This document shows positions 41,385-50,057 of a stretch of DNA of 64,000 nucleotides, in pieces. A model generated the notes under the pieces. The model had not been told where the DNA came from, did no database searches, and saw only the letters and a program-made list of their open reading frames with translations. Both the position numbers and the translations under genes were made by a program. This DNA is from Haloferax gibbonsii ATCC 33959 (GTDB lineage: Archaea; Halobacteriota; Halobacteria; Halobacteriales; Haloferacaceae): contig NZ_AOLJ01000011.1 in assembly GCF_000336775.1 (NCBI RefSeq), positions 450,366-514,365 of the forward strand, read 5' to 3'. Position 1 is the first letter of the stretch; every line of letters starts with the position of its first letter.

Positions 41385-41828
41385 TCAGTCGATGTCGATG
41401 CGGCGGGAGTCGTCGGGTTCGACGTCGCGCTTGGGGAGGGTGACCGTCAGGACGCCGTTGTGGTAGCCGGCGGACGCGCCGTCCTCGTCGACCGACTCGG
41501 GGAGGCGAATCGTGCGGCGGGCGGACTCGTGGCGGCGCTCGCGGCGGAGGTATTCGCCGTCGGCGCGTTCCTCGTCGAGTTCGCGCGTCGCGTCGACCGT
41601 CAGCGTGCGGTTGGCGACCGACAGGGAGATGTCCTCCTTCTCGTAGCCCGGGAGGTCGATGGTGACGACGATTTCGCCGTCGTGGTCGGTGACGTCGATT
41701 GCCATCTCGTGGCGGACCTGCGCCATCACGCCCGAACGGTCGAACTGCCGTCCCATCTCGTCGAACTGGCGGGACATTCGCTCGAACAGTTCCTCGAAGT
41801 CGTCGAAGGGGTTGGTACGTCGCATCAT
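41385..41828 (-). CDS. Hsp20 family small heat-shock protein
   Basis: The 147-residue protein has an N-terminal FDDFEELFERMSRQFDEMGRQFD segment, which drives oligomer formation, then the alpha-crystallin domain: VRHEMAIDVTDHDGEIVVTIDLPGYEKEDISL and ASAGYHNGVLTVTLPKRD. It is a tandem paralogue of the next gene upstream (41945-42355) and differs from the shorter Hsp20 at 9810. ATG at 41828 or 41825 are both possible starts. Confidence 0.94.
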   Translation of the reverse strand: MMRRTNPFDDFEELFERMSRQFDEMGRQFDRSGVMAQVRHEMAIDVTDHDGEIVVTIDLPGYEKEDISLSVANRTLTVDATRELDEERADGEYLRRERRHESARRTIRLPESVDEDGASAGYHNGVLTVTLPKRDVEPDDSRRIDID

Positions 41829-41944
41829 GTGTGTTTTCACCGAGGCATATGGACGCCGTCTGAGGAGATAATCGTTTCCGGAACGTAGATAGCAATTCGC
41901 ACGCTACAGGACTGGAGACACCGATATTCAAACGGTGAGCCGCG

Positions 41945-42355
41945 TCACTCGATGTCGATTTGCGTGGAGTCGTCGCCCGCGGGTTCGGCCTTCGGGAGCG
42001 TCACGGTCAGGACGCCGTTTTTGTACGACGCCGTCACCTCGTCGCGGACGACCTGGGCGGGGAGCGTAATCGTCCGGGAGACGGACCGCTGGCTCCGCTC
42101 GCGGCGGACGTACCGGTCGTCGTCGACCTCCGACGACTCCTCGTGGTCGGCCGCGATGGTGAGTCGCCGCCCGCTGACGCTCACGTCGAGGTCGTCCTTC
42201 TCGAAGCCGGGGAGGTCGGCGACGACCTCGATTGCTTCGTCGTCGTCGACGACGTCGAGGGAGATGTCTTGGAACCGACCGATACCGGACTCCTCGAACG
42301 ACCGGCCCATCCGGTCGAACAGGTCTTCTATCTCGTCGAACGGGTTTCGCTGCAT
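41945..42355 (-). CDS. Hsp20 family small heat-shock protein
   Basis: This 136-residue protein begins QRNPFDEIEDLFDRMGRSFEES and carries the alpha-crystallin fold: VDDDEAIEVVADLPGFEKDDLDVSVSGRRLTI and VTASYKNGVLTVTLPKAEP, with the A/S-x-Y-x-N-G-V-L motif. The close similarity of the N-terminal helix to that of the downstream gene points to tandem duplication. It probably binds unfolded proteins under heat or salt stress. Confidence 0.94.
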   Translation of the reverse strand: MQRNPFDEIEDLFDRMGRSFEESGIGRFQDISLDVVDDDEAIEVVADLPGFEKDDLDVSVSGRRLTIAADHEESSEVDDDRYVRRERSQRSVSRTITLPAQVVRDEVTASYKNGVLTVTLPKAEPAGDDSTQIDIE

Positions 42356-42451
42356 ACGCGTCCGAGTACGTCGCCGACGGCAAAGAAAGATGTGCTCAGA
42401 CCCACATATCGAGAGCGCCCGGCCGGACCGCGGAACGGGGGCCGCGGATGC

Positions 42452-43258
42452 TCAGTACAGGACGTGCCGCGTGTCGTACGACCCGAGGACGCGAACCCAG
42501 CCGTTGCGGGCGATGCCCTCGACCTCTTCGAGCGCCTCCTGCATCCGCTCTTCGTAGAGGCCGGCGTCGGCGTCGATGTGGAACAGGTAGTCGCCGAGGC
42601 GGTTGCCGCTCGGGCGCGACTCGATGCGCGAGAGGTTGATGTCGCGTTCGGCGAACGCTTCGAGCAGTTCCAAGAGGAGTCCGGGGTAGTTGGCGTTGGG
42701 GTAGACGACGAGCGAACTCTTGCCGCCGGCGTCCGAGCGGGCGGACTCGGGCGCGATGACGAGGAACCGCGTCGCGTTCGACGACTGGTCCTGGATGTCC
42801 TCGGCGATGATTTCGAGGTCGTCGCCAACGTTGTCGGGGTGACCGATGCCCGCGACCGACGGGTCCGCGCGGGCGCGTTCGACGCCGCGGGCCGTGCTGG
42901 CGACGGCTTCGAGCTTCGCGTCGGGGTAGTTCTCTTCGAGGTAGGACCGACACTGCGCGAGCGCCTGCGAGTGGCTGGCGACGACGTCGAAGTTCGCGCT
43001 CTGGGCCAACAGCGCGTGGCGGATGGGCGTGACGATTTCCTGGACGACGCTCACGTCCGAGTTCGCCACGGCGTCGAGGCTCTCGGTGACGCTCCCTTCG
43101 ATGCTGTTTTCGATGGGAACGACGCCGCGCTCGAACGACCCGTCGGCGACCGCTTGGACGATGGAGGTGACCGATTCTCGGAAGGCGACGTCGTCGGCGA
43201 CCGCGCGGGCGGCGCGATGGGAGTACGTGCCCGCCGGGCCGAGCGTGACTGCCTGCAT
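42452..43258 (-). CDS. pheA: prephenate dehydratase
   Basis: The enzyme converts prephenate to phenylpyruvate in phenylalanine synthesis. The 268 residues have the catalytic domain with GPAGTYSHRAARAVADD, VPIENSIEGSV, ARADPSVAGIG and NATRFLVIA (TRF motif), and a C-terminal ACT domain with LLELLEAFAERDINLSRIESRPSG, which carries the ESRP phenylalanine-binding motif. It is a free-standing monofunctional enzyme, as usual in archaea. The ATG at 43258 sits immediately before the first strand. hisH lies upstream on the same strand with a 54-base gap. Confidence 0.96.
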   Translation of the reverse strand: MQAVTLGPAGTYSHRAARAVADDVAFRESVTSIVQAVADGSFERGVVPIENSIEGSVTESLDAVANSDVSVVQEIVTPIRHALLAQSANFDVVASHSQALAQCRSYLEENYPDAKLEAVASTARGVERARADPSVAGIGHPDNVGDDLEIIAEDIQDQSSNATRFLVIAPESARSDAGGKSSLVVYPNANYPGLLLELLEAFAERDINLSRIESRPSGNRLGDYLFHIDADAGLYEERMQEALEEVEGIARNGWVRVLGSYDTRHVLY

Positions 43259-43312
43259 GGACACCCCTTCACGAAGCGGCGACAAAAGACCGTCGGGGCA
43301 GGCAGATTCGGC

Positions 43313-43972
43313 CTATCGCTCCGCGCAGAACTCGACGAAGTTGCGGAGGATGGTCAGCCCGGTCTCGCCGGACTTCTCGGGGTGGAACTGCGTGCCGAAG
43401 ACGGTTCCCTCCTCGTTGGCGACGACCGCGGGGAACTCCACGCCGTAGTCGGTCGACGCGACGACCGCGTCCTCGTCGTCGGGGTCGGCGTAGTACGAGT
43501 GGACGAAGTAGGCGTACTCGCCGTCGACGCCCTCGACGAGCGGGTGGTCGCGCCGGACGTTGAGTTCGTTCCAGCCCATGTGCGGGACCTTCTGTCCCTC
43601 GTCGAAGCGGACGTTGCGGCCGGGGATGAAGTCGAGCCCCTCGACCTCGCCCTCGCCCGCGTGGTCGGCCTCCTCGGAGGAGGTCAGCAGCATCTGCATC
43701 CCGAGACAGATACCGAAGATGGGCGTCCCGTCGGCGGCGGCCTCGGCGAGCGGTTCGCGGAAGGGGCCGGCGTTCTCCATCCCCTCGGAGAACGCGCCGA
43801 CGCCGGGGAGAACGATGCCGTCGGCGTCGTCGAAGTCGGCCGGGTCGTCGGAGACGACGACGTTCGCCCCCGCGCGTTCGAGTCCTCGCATGGCGCTCCG
43901 GAGGTTTCCGAGCCCGTAGTCGACCATCACCACGTCGGCGAGGGTCTCTTCGGGCGACTGTGTCGTGCTCAT
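43313..43972 (-). CDS. hisH: imidazole glycerol phosphate synthase subunit HisH
   Basis: The glutaminase subunit supplies ammonia to HisF in histidine biosynthesis. The 219 residues show VMVDYGLGNLRSAMRGLERAG, LPGVGAFSEGMEN, nucleophile Cys89 in FGICLGMQMLL, the YFVHSYY motif, and the His-Glu pair in GTQFHPEKSG. These features separate it from the other class I amidotransferases in the window (7442-8092 and pdxT). No hisF is present nearby, so the pathway is scattered. The ATG at 43972 is the best fit. Confidence 0.96.
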   Translation of the reverse strand: MSTTQSPEETLADVVMVDYGLGNLRSAMRGLERAGANVVVSDDPADFDDADGIVLPGVGAFSEGMENAGPFREPLAEAAADGTPIFGICLGMQMLLTSSEEADHAGEGEVEGLDFIPGRNVRFDEGQKVPHMGWNELNVRRDHPLVEGVDGEYAYFVHSYYADPDDEDAVVASTDYGVEFPAVVANEEGTVFGTQFHPEKSGETGLTILRNFVEFCAER

Positions 43973-44099
43973 GCGTACACGTGCGAGACCGGGAGGCAAG
44001 TGAGTTTCCGTCGCGGCGACGGTCGCCCGATGACCGCGGAACCGACGCGGTATCACAAAATCGCCCGACTGTTCTATGTTTACTCACAGAGTACGCAAT

Positions 44100-44152
44100 A
44101 TGACTTTATATCTATGTATCTATACGGAGAAAGAATAGGAAGATTTAACCTC
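44100..44152 (+). promoter_or_regulatory. AT-rich promoter region of phnDCE
   Basis: A long AT-rich run includes tttatatcta (44105-44114) and agatttaacc (44141-44150). The second lies 31-40 bases before the phnD ATG and is the likelier TATA box. The AT-rich patch stands out against the GC-rich neighbours, as at nutrient-regulated promoters, but no regulator site can be named. Confidence 0.5.
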
Positions 44153-44180
44153 AGTGTGTCTGAGTGTTCTGACGAATCAC

Positions 44181-45146
44181 ATGTCTTCCCGACGGAGTTT
44201 CCTCAAGAAGACCGGCGCGCTCGGCGCGCTCGGCGTTTCGGGGTTGAGCGGGTGTATCGGCAGCGTCACGGGTGGGTCGGACTCGGTCAACTTCCTCCTC
44301 ACGCCGTCCGAATCGGACGTGGACATCAAACAGCAGTATCAGCCGCTGTTCGAGTACCTCGAATCCGAGGCCGACGTGACGGTCGAATCGTCGGTCGCCG
44401 CGGACTACGCCGCGGTGTACCAGGCGTTCAAGTCCGGGCAGGCCGACCTCGCCGATTCGTCGCCGACCATCGCCATTCAGGGCGGCAACGAGGGCGTGAC
44501 CGAAGTCATGGGTATCCGCGTCGCCTACGGCGCGGCGAAGTACTTCTCCATCATGACGACGACGCCCGACAGCGGTATCGAGGAACTCGCCGACCTCGAA
44601 GGCGAGACCGTCGCGTTCGCCGACCGCCTCTCGACGAGCGGGTCGCTGTTCCCGCTTTTCATGCTGAATCAGGCCGGCCTCGACACGGGCAACGCCCCCG
44701 ACGGCGAGCCCGTCGACTTCACCGGCCAGTGGTCCGACCACGCGACCGCCCGCGAGACGCTCGTCAACCGCGACGAGGTCGTCGCCGCCGGCACGGGCGC
44801 GTTCTCGACCGCGCCGCACGTCCCGAAAGACCAGTTCCCCCAGCAGTTCCTCGACACCTCCGCCGAGAACGACGGCGACCTCGGAACCGCGGACCCCGAA
44901 CTCCAACTGCTCGCGGCTTCCGACCCCATCCCCCGCGCACCGATAATCGTGCGCTCCGAGCTGGAGTCCGGACTGAAGTCGTCGCTGACGGACGCGCTCA
45001 CGAGCGTCACGCAGGACGACCTCATCAACGAGGACCTCTCCGACGACCAACAGCTCTGGTTCACCGGCGTCGAGCCGGGCACCGTCGAGGACTACCAGCC
45101 GATTCAGAACGTCATCGACACGCTCGGAATCTCTCTCGGACAGTAA
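44181..45146 (+). CDS. phnD: phosphate/phosphite/phosphonate ABC transporter, substrate-binding lipoprotein
   Basis: The 321-residue protein has a twin-arginine signal (SRRSFLKKTG) and a lipobox LSGC with Cys25, so it is exported folded and anchored outside the cell. The mature part is the PhnD-type binding fold: NFLLTPSESDVDIKQQYQPLFEYLESEADVTVE, DYAAVYQAFKSGQADLADSSPTIA, and VAFADRLSTSGSLFPLFML. It should deliver phosphonate, phosphite or phosphate to the PhnCE transporter encoded next. No phosphonate-lyase genes occur in the window, so the ligand is open. Confidence 0.93.
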   Translation: MSSRRSFLKKTGALGALGVSGLSGCIGSVTGGSDSVNFLLTPSESDVDIKQQYQPLFEYLESEADVTVESSVAADYAAVYQAFKSGQADLADSSPTIAIQGGNEGVTEVMGIRVAYGAAKYFSIMTTTPDSGIEELADLEGETVAFADRLSTSGSLFPLFMLNQAGLDTGNAPDGEPVDFTGQWSDHATARETLVNRDEVVAAGTGAFSTAPHVPKDQFPQQFLDTSAENDGDLGTADPELQLLAASDPIPRAPIIVRSELESGLKSSLTDALTSVTQDDLINEDLSDDQQLWFTGVEPGTVEDYQPIQNVIDTLGISLGQ

Positions 45147-45231
45147 TCAACTCACAAACAATTCCATTGCAGTATCATTTTGGCGGTGCCGCGCCCACGA
45201 ACCGTAGACGCGGGAAGTCCGCCCACACACT

Positions 45232-45987
45232 ATGAGTACCATCGAAGTACGTAACCTCACGAAAGCGTTCGGCGACGTCCGGGCGTTGGACGACGTCTCT
45301 TTCACCATCGAGGACGGCGAGTTCGCCGTGCTCCTCGGGCAGTCGGGGGCGGGGAAGTCCACGCTCCTTCGCTGTCTGAACGGCCTGACGAACCCGACGT
45401 CCGGCGAGATTCGAATCGACGGCGAGCCGGTCAAAGGCCCGCGCGACGACGTGGCCATGATTTTCCAGCAACACTACGTGCTGGGACAGCTCAGCGCCTA
45501 CGGCAACGCGCTGACCGGCGCGCTCAACCGCACCTCGTTCTTCCGTAGTCTCGTCGGCTGGCACGCGGAAGAAGACAAGTTCGAGGCGCTCCGCGCGCTG
45601 GAGACGGTCGGACTGCTCGACCAGGCGAACCAGCGGACCCGAAGCATGAGCGGCGGCCAGCAACAGCGCGTCGGCATCGCCCGCGCGCTCGTCCAGGGGC
45701 CGAACCTGCTTTTGGCCGACGAACCCGTCGCCAGCCTCGACCCCGCCAGCGCCGAGACGGTGATGGGGTACATCCGGAGCGCGGCCGCGGAGCGCGACCT
45801 CTCGACGCTCGCGAGCCTCCACCAGGTGAACCTCGCCCGGGAGTTCGGCGAGCGGTTCCTCGCGCTCCGCGACGGGAAGCTCGTCTTCGACGGCTACCGC
45901 GAGGACCTGACGGTCGACGTCATCGACCGCATCTACGGCGACGTCCAGACCGCGGACATCCGCGAGGGGACCGAGGTGAGCGCATGA
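45232..45987 (+). CDS. phnC: phosphonate-type ABC transporter, ATP-binding protein
   Basis: The 251-residue ATPase has Walker A GQSGAGKST (about 37-45), the signature SGGQQQRVGIARAL and Walker B LLLADEPVASLDP, all standard. The PhnC group is recognised by the similarity around HYVLGQLSAYGNALTGALNRTSF. It energises uptake with PhnD and PhnE. The gene follows phnD after 85 bases and overlaps phnE by 4 bases (ATGA). Confidence 0.95.
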   Translation: MSTIEVRNLTKAFGDVRALDDVSFTIEDGEFAVLLGQSGAGKSTLLRCLNGLTNPTSGEIRIDGEPVKGPRDDVAMIFQQHYVLGQLSAYGNALTGALNRTSFFRSLVGWHAEEDKFEALRALETVGLLDQANQRTRSMSGGQQQRVGIARALVQGPNLLLADEPVASLDPASAETVMGYIRSAAAERDLSTLASLHQVNLAREFGERFLALRDGKLVFDGYREDLTVDVIDRIYGDVQTADIREGTEVSA

Positions 45988-47000
45988 GCGGCGGCGACTC
46001 GACCTCGGACGACGGCGCGCGAAGCGGCGAGGACCGACCCCGCGACGCCCGAGCCGACGGCGGCACCGAGGCCCAGTCAGGGACGCTCGACCGCGCGCTC
46101 CGAGACATCACCCTCACCAAGCGCATCAAGTGGGGGATGGCGTTCCTCATCTCGGTCGTCTTCGGCTTTTTCTTCTTCGAGGCGCTCTCGGAGGTCGGCT
46201 TCTCGGTCGCGGAAATCCTCTACTACTGGCCCGAGTTCCAGGAGGCGCTCGGGGACTTCTTCCCGCGGACGACGCTGTTCGGCCTCCCGTTCGTCGATTT
46301 CGGCTCCTACTGGCAGTTCATCCAGGAGCGGGACCTGTTCGGCGCGGCCATCGTCACGCTGGCGATGGGCTTCGCCGGAACCGTCCTCGGCATCCCCGGT
46401 GCGCTCCTCCTCGGCGTCCTCGGCTCCGAGCGCGTGACGCCCTACCCCTTCAACTTCATCTTCCGCGGCACGATGAGCGTCATCCGCGCCATCCCGGCGC
46501 TCGTCTGGGCGCTCATCTACATCCCGCTCGGCGGCGTCTCGCCGTTCACGGCGACGCTCGCCATCGGGACCGACACGATGGGCAACCTCGGCCGCCTGTT
46601 TACCGACGCGCTCGAAGAGGTCGAAGACGGACCGATAGAGGCCATCGAGTCGACCGGCGCGAACCGCCGGCAGACGGTCGTCTTCGGGATGCTCTCGCAG
46701 GTCTTTACGCCCTTCATCGCGTGGACGATGTACATCCTCGAAATCAACACGCGTATCGCCGTCACGATGGGGCTCATCGGCGGCGGTGGCATCGGCTACG
46801 TCCTGCAGACCCAGCGGAGCCTGTTCAAGTACACGAACATGATGGCGACGATTCTCGTCATCTTCGTGCTCGTCGTCTCCGTCGAGTTCGTGAGCCAGCG
46901 CGTTCGCTCGTACATCCGCGGCGAGGAAGAAGAGGGCATGAGCGTCCTCAAACTCGTCATCGAGTTCCCCCAGCGGATGGTCCGCTCCATCTGGGAGTAA
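45984..47000 (+). CDS. phnE: phosphonate-type ABC transporter, permease
   Basis: The 338-residue permease has an acidic cytoplasmic extension of about 35 residues, then about six membrane helices. The EAA-like coupling motif lies in ALEEVEDGPIEAIESTGANRRQTVVFGMLSQVFTPF (about 208-243), and the fold follows the PhnE pattern TLAMGFAGTVLGIPGALLLGVL, FIFRGTMSVIRAIPALVWALIYI. It overlaps phnC by ATGA, which is good evidence of one operon phnDCE. Confidence 0.95.
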   Translation: MSGGDSTSDDGARSGEDRPRDARADGGTEAQSGTLDRALRDITLTKRIKWGMAFLISVVFGFFFFEALSEVGFSVAEILYYWPEFQEALGDFFPRTTLFGLPFVDFGSYWQFIQERDLFGAAIVTLAMGFAGTVLGIPGALLLGVLGSERVTPYPFNFIFRGTMSVIRAIPALVWALIYIPLGGVSPFTATLAIGTDTMGNLGRLFTDALEEVEDGPIEAIESTGANRRQTVVFGMLSQVFTPFIAWTMYILEINTRIAVTMGLIGGGGIGYVLQTQRSLFKYTNMMATILVIFVLVVSVEFVSQRVRSYIRGEEEEGMSVLKLVIEFPQRMVRSIWE

Positions 47001-47073
47001 CCCCGGCGACCCGACTCGGCGGTTCTCTCGCGGTACGGTTTTTATCGGTCCGTCGCGTCTCACAGCGTAGCCT

Positions 47074-47868
47074 ATGCCGTCGTCGCCGCGTTCCACTCCT
47101 TCGCCGTCGCACGCCGCCTCCTCGGGGTCTGGTCTCGCCGCCTCGCCCGTCGCCCTCGCCGCGCTCGTGGTCGCGAACCTCGTCCCCCTCGTCGGCGTCG
47201 TCTGGTTCGACTGGAGCCTGAAGGCGCTGCTCGTCGCCTACTGGCTCGAAAGCGGCGTCGTCGGCCTGCTGAACGTCCCGAAGATTCTCGCCGCCAGCGG
47301 CCGCGGCGACGGCGGGTCGAGCATCAACGCCACCATCAACGGTCGGCGGGTGGACCTCTCGCCGCCCGAATCGCCCCGCGACGGCTTTCACTTCTACCCC
47401 TCGAACGTCCCCATCGCGGGCTTTTTCGCCATGCACTACGGGATTTTCTGGGTCGTCCACGGCGTGTTCGTCTGGTCGTTCGACGCCTTCGCGGGCGGGG
47501 CGGCCGGCGCGGTCGGCGACGTCCCGCTCGGCGCGGTCCTCCTCGCGGCGGGCGCGACGGTCCTCAGCCACGGCGGGTCGTTCGCCGCCAACTTCGTCGG
47601 CCGCGAGGAGTACCGGAGCGTCTCGCCCGGCACGCAGATGTCCGAGCCCTACCGCCGGGTCATCGTCCTCCACCTGACCATCATCCTCGGCGCGTTCCTC
47701 GTCGCCGCCTCGGGCGCGCCCGCCGCGGCGCTCGTCGTCATGGTCGTCGTCAAAACCGCGCTCGACGCGGGCGCGCACCTCAGGGAACACGCCCGGGCAG
47801 AAAAGCGGGCAAAACGGCCCGAAGAACCGGTAGGCGAGCGAATCGAAGTCAACGACGCCTCGGCCTGA
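47074..47868 (+). CDS. DUF6498 membrane protein
   Basis: The 264-residue protein has about five or six hydrophobic stretches, such as PVALAALVVANLVPLVGVVWFDWSLKALLVAYWLESGVVGLLNVPKI, FFAMHYGIFWVVHGVFVWSF and RVIVLHLTIILGAFLVAASGAPAAALVVMVVVKTALDAGAHLREH. The combination YWLESGVVG...PKI and FFxxHYGxFxxVHGVF matches the DUF6498 family of unknown function. A C-terminal charged tail follows the last helix. It stands after phnE but with its own TATA-like ttttatcgg. Confidence 0.87.
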   Translation: MPSSPRSTPSPSHAASSGSGLAASPVALAALVVANLVPLVGVVWFDWSLKALLVAYWLESGVVGLLNVPKILAASGRGDGGSSINATINGRRVDLSPPESPRDGFHFYPSNVPIAGFFAMHYGIFWVVHGVFVWSFDAFAGGAAGAVGDVPLGAVLLAAGATVLSHGGSFAANFVGREEYRSVSPGTQMSEPYRRVIVLHLTIILGAFLVAASGAPAAALVVMVVVKTALDAGAHLREHARAEKRAKRPEEPVGERIEVNDASA

Positions 47869-47898
47869 GCGCCGGGGTGAACGGGCGCTCTCGCGAAC

Positions 47899-48495
47899 TC
47901 AGAAGTCGCCGAGGCTGGCCTGTCCGTCCGAGGAGTCGGCGAGTCCCGAGAGGTCGGCGGCGCGCGCGATGGTCTCGAAGAAGCCCTCGCGCTGGCTCCG
48001 GTCGTAGAGCGTCGCCGCGGGGTGAACCGAGAGGAGGACGCGGTAGGAGGCGTCGCCGACGCGGGCGTCCACGACCGACCCTGACTCGTTCGTGATGGCG
48101 ACGCCGCGGTCGAGCAGGTGCTGCGAGGGCACTTTCCCGAGGGTGACGATTAGCTCGGGGTCGACGAGTTCGAGTTCGCGGGCGAGGTAGCCCCGGCAGT
48201 TCGACAGTTCGTCGCTCGTCGGGTCGCGGTTGTCCGGCGGGCGGCAGCGCACGCAGTTGGTGATGCGAACGTCGGCGCGGGCGAGGCCGGCCTCGCGGAG
48301 CGCGTCGTCCAGCACGGAGCCGGAGCGGCCCACGAACGGCTCGCCGCCCTCGTCTTCCTTCGCGCCCGGCGCTTCGCCGAGGAAGAGCAGGTCGGCGTCG
48401 TCGGGACCGACCCCGTTGACGATGCGACTCCGCGAGTCGACGAGTTCGGGGCACTGCTCGCAGCCCGTCACGCAGAGGCCCTCCATGTGTTCCAT
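47899..48495 (-). CDS. udg: uracil-DNA glycosylase, family 4 type (Fe-S)
   Basis: The enzyme removes uracil from DNA. The 198 residues have the family signature LFLGEAPGAKEDEGGEPFVGRSG and the SVHPAATLY active-site segment. Cysteines in CEQC (about 12-15) and NCVRC and NCRGYL fit the 4Fe-4S cluster of the thermophilic-type enzymes. It ends in a PCNA-like tail GQASLGDF, typical of PIP boxes (QxxLxxF), which suggests clamp binding. The DUF99 gene lies 24 bases upstream on the same strand. Confidence 0.93.
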   Translation of the reverse strand: MEHMEGLCVTGCEQCPELVDSRSRIVNGVGPDDADLLFLGEAPGAKEDEGGEPFVGRSGSVLDDALREAGLARADVRITNCVRCRPPDNRDPTSDELSNCRGYLARELELVDPELIVTLGKVPSQHLLDRGVAITNESGSVVDARVGDASYRVLLSVHPAATLYDRSQREGFFETIARAADLSGLADSSDGQASLGDF

Positions 48496-48519
48496 ACTCG
48501 GTTCGAGGGCGGGGACGGC

Positions 48520-49131
48520 TTAATCCCCGGCGAAGCGTCGCGCGGCGCGGGCGGCCATCCGGGCCACGCGAATCGGTTCGGGACGACCGCCGACCGGGGT
48601 GAACCCGCGGACGACCCGCGCGGCCTCGTCGTCGTCGCAGCCGGCGGCCCGGACGAACACCGTCTCGCCGTTCACATCGAGCCGTCGACGGGGCGGGGCC
48701 GCGCGGTACGTGGCGAGTCGCCGGTCGAGCGCCGCGCCCGAGAAGTGAGCCGAGAGCGCGGGTTCGAGCCCATCGCTCTCCTCGAAGGAGACCGAGACTA
48801 CCGGGCGGTCGAGGTCCACGGCGAGGCGCTCGACGTCGACGAGGTTGAACCACGCCGGGGCGATGCCGGAGACGAGCAGGTAGCGCACGTCCTCGCGGTC
48901 GAGCGAGGCGTACAGCGAGGCGATGGCGTCGGTCGCGTCGTCGCCGCCGACGGTGCACGTCTCGAAGGCGAGGCCGTCGACGACCCGGTCGGCGCGGACG
49001 ACCGCGCCGCAGAGGACGCTCTCCGGAGACGGGTCTGTCGAAAAATGAACGTCGTCAGCGTCGTCTGTGGGTGCGCGCGCCGCCCCGGGGAAAGATTCCG
49101 CGACCCCGAGGGCGCGAGACCCCGGCTTCAC
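48520..49131 (-). CDS. DUF99 (endonuclease dU-like) protein
   Basis: The 203-residue protein belongs to the archaeal DUF99/UPF0215 family, which is related to endonuclease V and has been named endonuclease dU. Visible motifs are LGVAESF at the start, VLCGAVVRADRVVDGLAF, DVRYLLVSGIAPAWFNLVD and RPVVSVSFEESDG. It starts with GTG at 49131, and the GTG overlaps the TGA of the upstream gene. With the uracil-DNA glycosylase downstream, the operon suggests repair of deaminated DNA. Confidence 0.88.
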   Translation of the reverse strand: MKPGSRALGVAESFPGAARAPTDDADDVHFSTDPSPESVLCGAVVRADRVVDGLAFETCTVGGDDATDAIASLYASLDREDVRYLLVSGIAPAWFNLVDVERLAVDLDRPVVSVSFEESDGLEPALSAHFSGAALDRRLATYRAAPPRRRLDVNGETVFVRAAGCDDDEAARVVRGFTPVGGRPEPIRVARMAARAARRFAGD

Positions 49132-49298
49132 TCGTCTTTAATCTCCTGGAGCCGGTCGAGGAGTTCGTCGTTGGACGCGCCGATTTCGAAATCGACCTCG
49201 CCCTCGTGTTTCTCCTCGCTCGTCGTGACGCCGTCTTCCTCGTCGAAGTCGACGTTCTGGTCTCCTTGTTCGGACTCGTCGTAGCTCCCAAATCCCAT
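49128..49298 (-). CDS. DUF5786 family short acidic protein
   Basis: The 56-residue protein begins MGFGSYDESEQ, the hallmark of a small haloarchaeal family, followed by an acidic middle (DFDEEDG, HEGEVDF) and a C-terminal helix SNDELLDRLQEIKDE. Its stop codon TGA overlaps the GTG start of the DUF99 gene (GTGA), so translation of the two is probably coupled. Function is unknown; the context suggests a link with DNA repair. Confidence 0.85.
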   Translation of the reverse strand: MGFGSYDESEQGDQNVDFDEEDGVTTSEEKHEGEVDFEIGASNDELLDRLQEIKDE

Positions 49299-49429
49299 AC
49301 AGTCATACGTACACGACCGAGCCCCAAAAAGGATTTGTCGCGCGAGTTCGACGTTCGGGGGCGAGTTGCGGTGTCGCGGGGAACGTCTCGCCCGTCCGAC
49401 TTTTTCCGTTCGGGCGCGTACGCGGAGGT

Positions 49430-50056
49430 ATGGAAGTCATCCCAGTCACCGCCGACGCCGAGAGCTTCACCTGCAACGCCTATCTCGTCCTCGGCGCGCG
49501 AACCGTCCTCGTCGACGCCGGAACGATGCCCGGCGTCGAGGAGGTCGTCGCCGAGCACACCGACGACCTCGACGCGGTGGTCGTCACCCATCAGCACTCG
49601 GACCACGTGGGCGAACTCGACGCGGTGGTCGAGCGGTTCGCCCCGGACGTGTACGCCTACGCCGACCACCCGCTTCGAACGCACGAACTCGAAGACGGCG
49701 ACCGCGTCGAGATGGGCGACGAGACGTTCGAGGTCATCTACACGCCGGGTCACGCCGACGACCACGTCTCGCTCGTGAGCGGGCGGTCGCTGTTTTCCGG
49801 CGACGTGTTCGTCTACAACGACGGCGCGTTCGACGACGGCAGTTTCGGTCGCACCGACATGCCGGGACAGTCCCGCGAGCGCCTCATCAGCAGCCTGCAC
49901 ACGCTCCTCGACCGCCTCCCGTCGACCGTCGAGGCGCTGTACGCCGGCCACGGCGACCCCTTCGAGAACGAGGTCGGGGGCGACACCGTCCGCGACGCGC
50001 TCGAACGCGCGCTCGAACGCGCGGAGCGCCGCGAACCGAAGTACCCGGAGGCCTGA
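49430..50056 (+). CDS. MBL-fold metallohydrolase (glyoxalase II-like)
   Basis: The 208-residue protein has the metal-binding motif THQHSDHV (His54, His56, Asp58, His59), VIYTPGHADDHVSLV, LFSGDVFV and LYAGHGDPF. It lies near the glyoxalase II/hydrolase group by size. Possible substrates are thioesters or lactones. The next gene starts one base after its stop. Confidence 0.92.
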   Translation: MEVIPVTADAESFTCNAYLVLGARTVLVDAGTMPGVEEVVAEHTDDLDAVVVTHQHSDHVGELDAVVERFAPDVYAYADHPLRTHELEDGDRVEMGDETFEVIYTPGHADDHVSLVSGRSLFSGDVFVYNDGAFDDGSFGRTDMPGQSRERLISSLHTLLDRLPSTVEALYAGHGDPFENEVGGDTVRDALERALERAERREPKYPEA

Positions 50057-50057
50057 G

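Noticed and set aside
41960-45235. 1091-codon plus-strand frame
   Set aside because: It crosses hsp20, pheA, hisH and phnD, all well supported, and has no recognisable domain.
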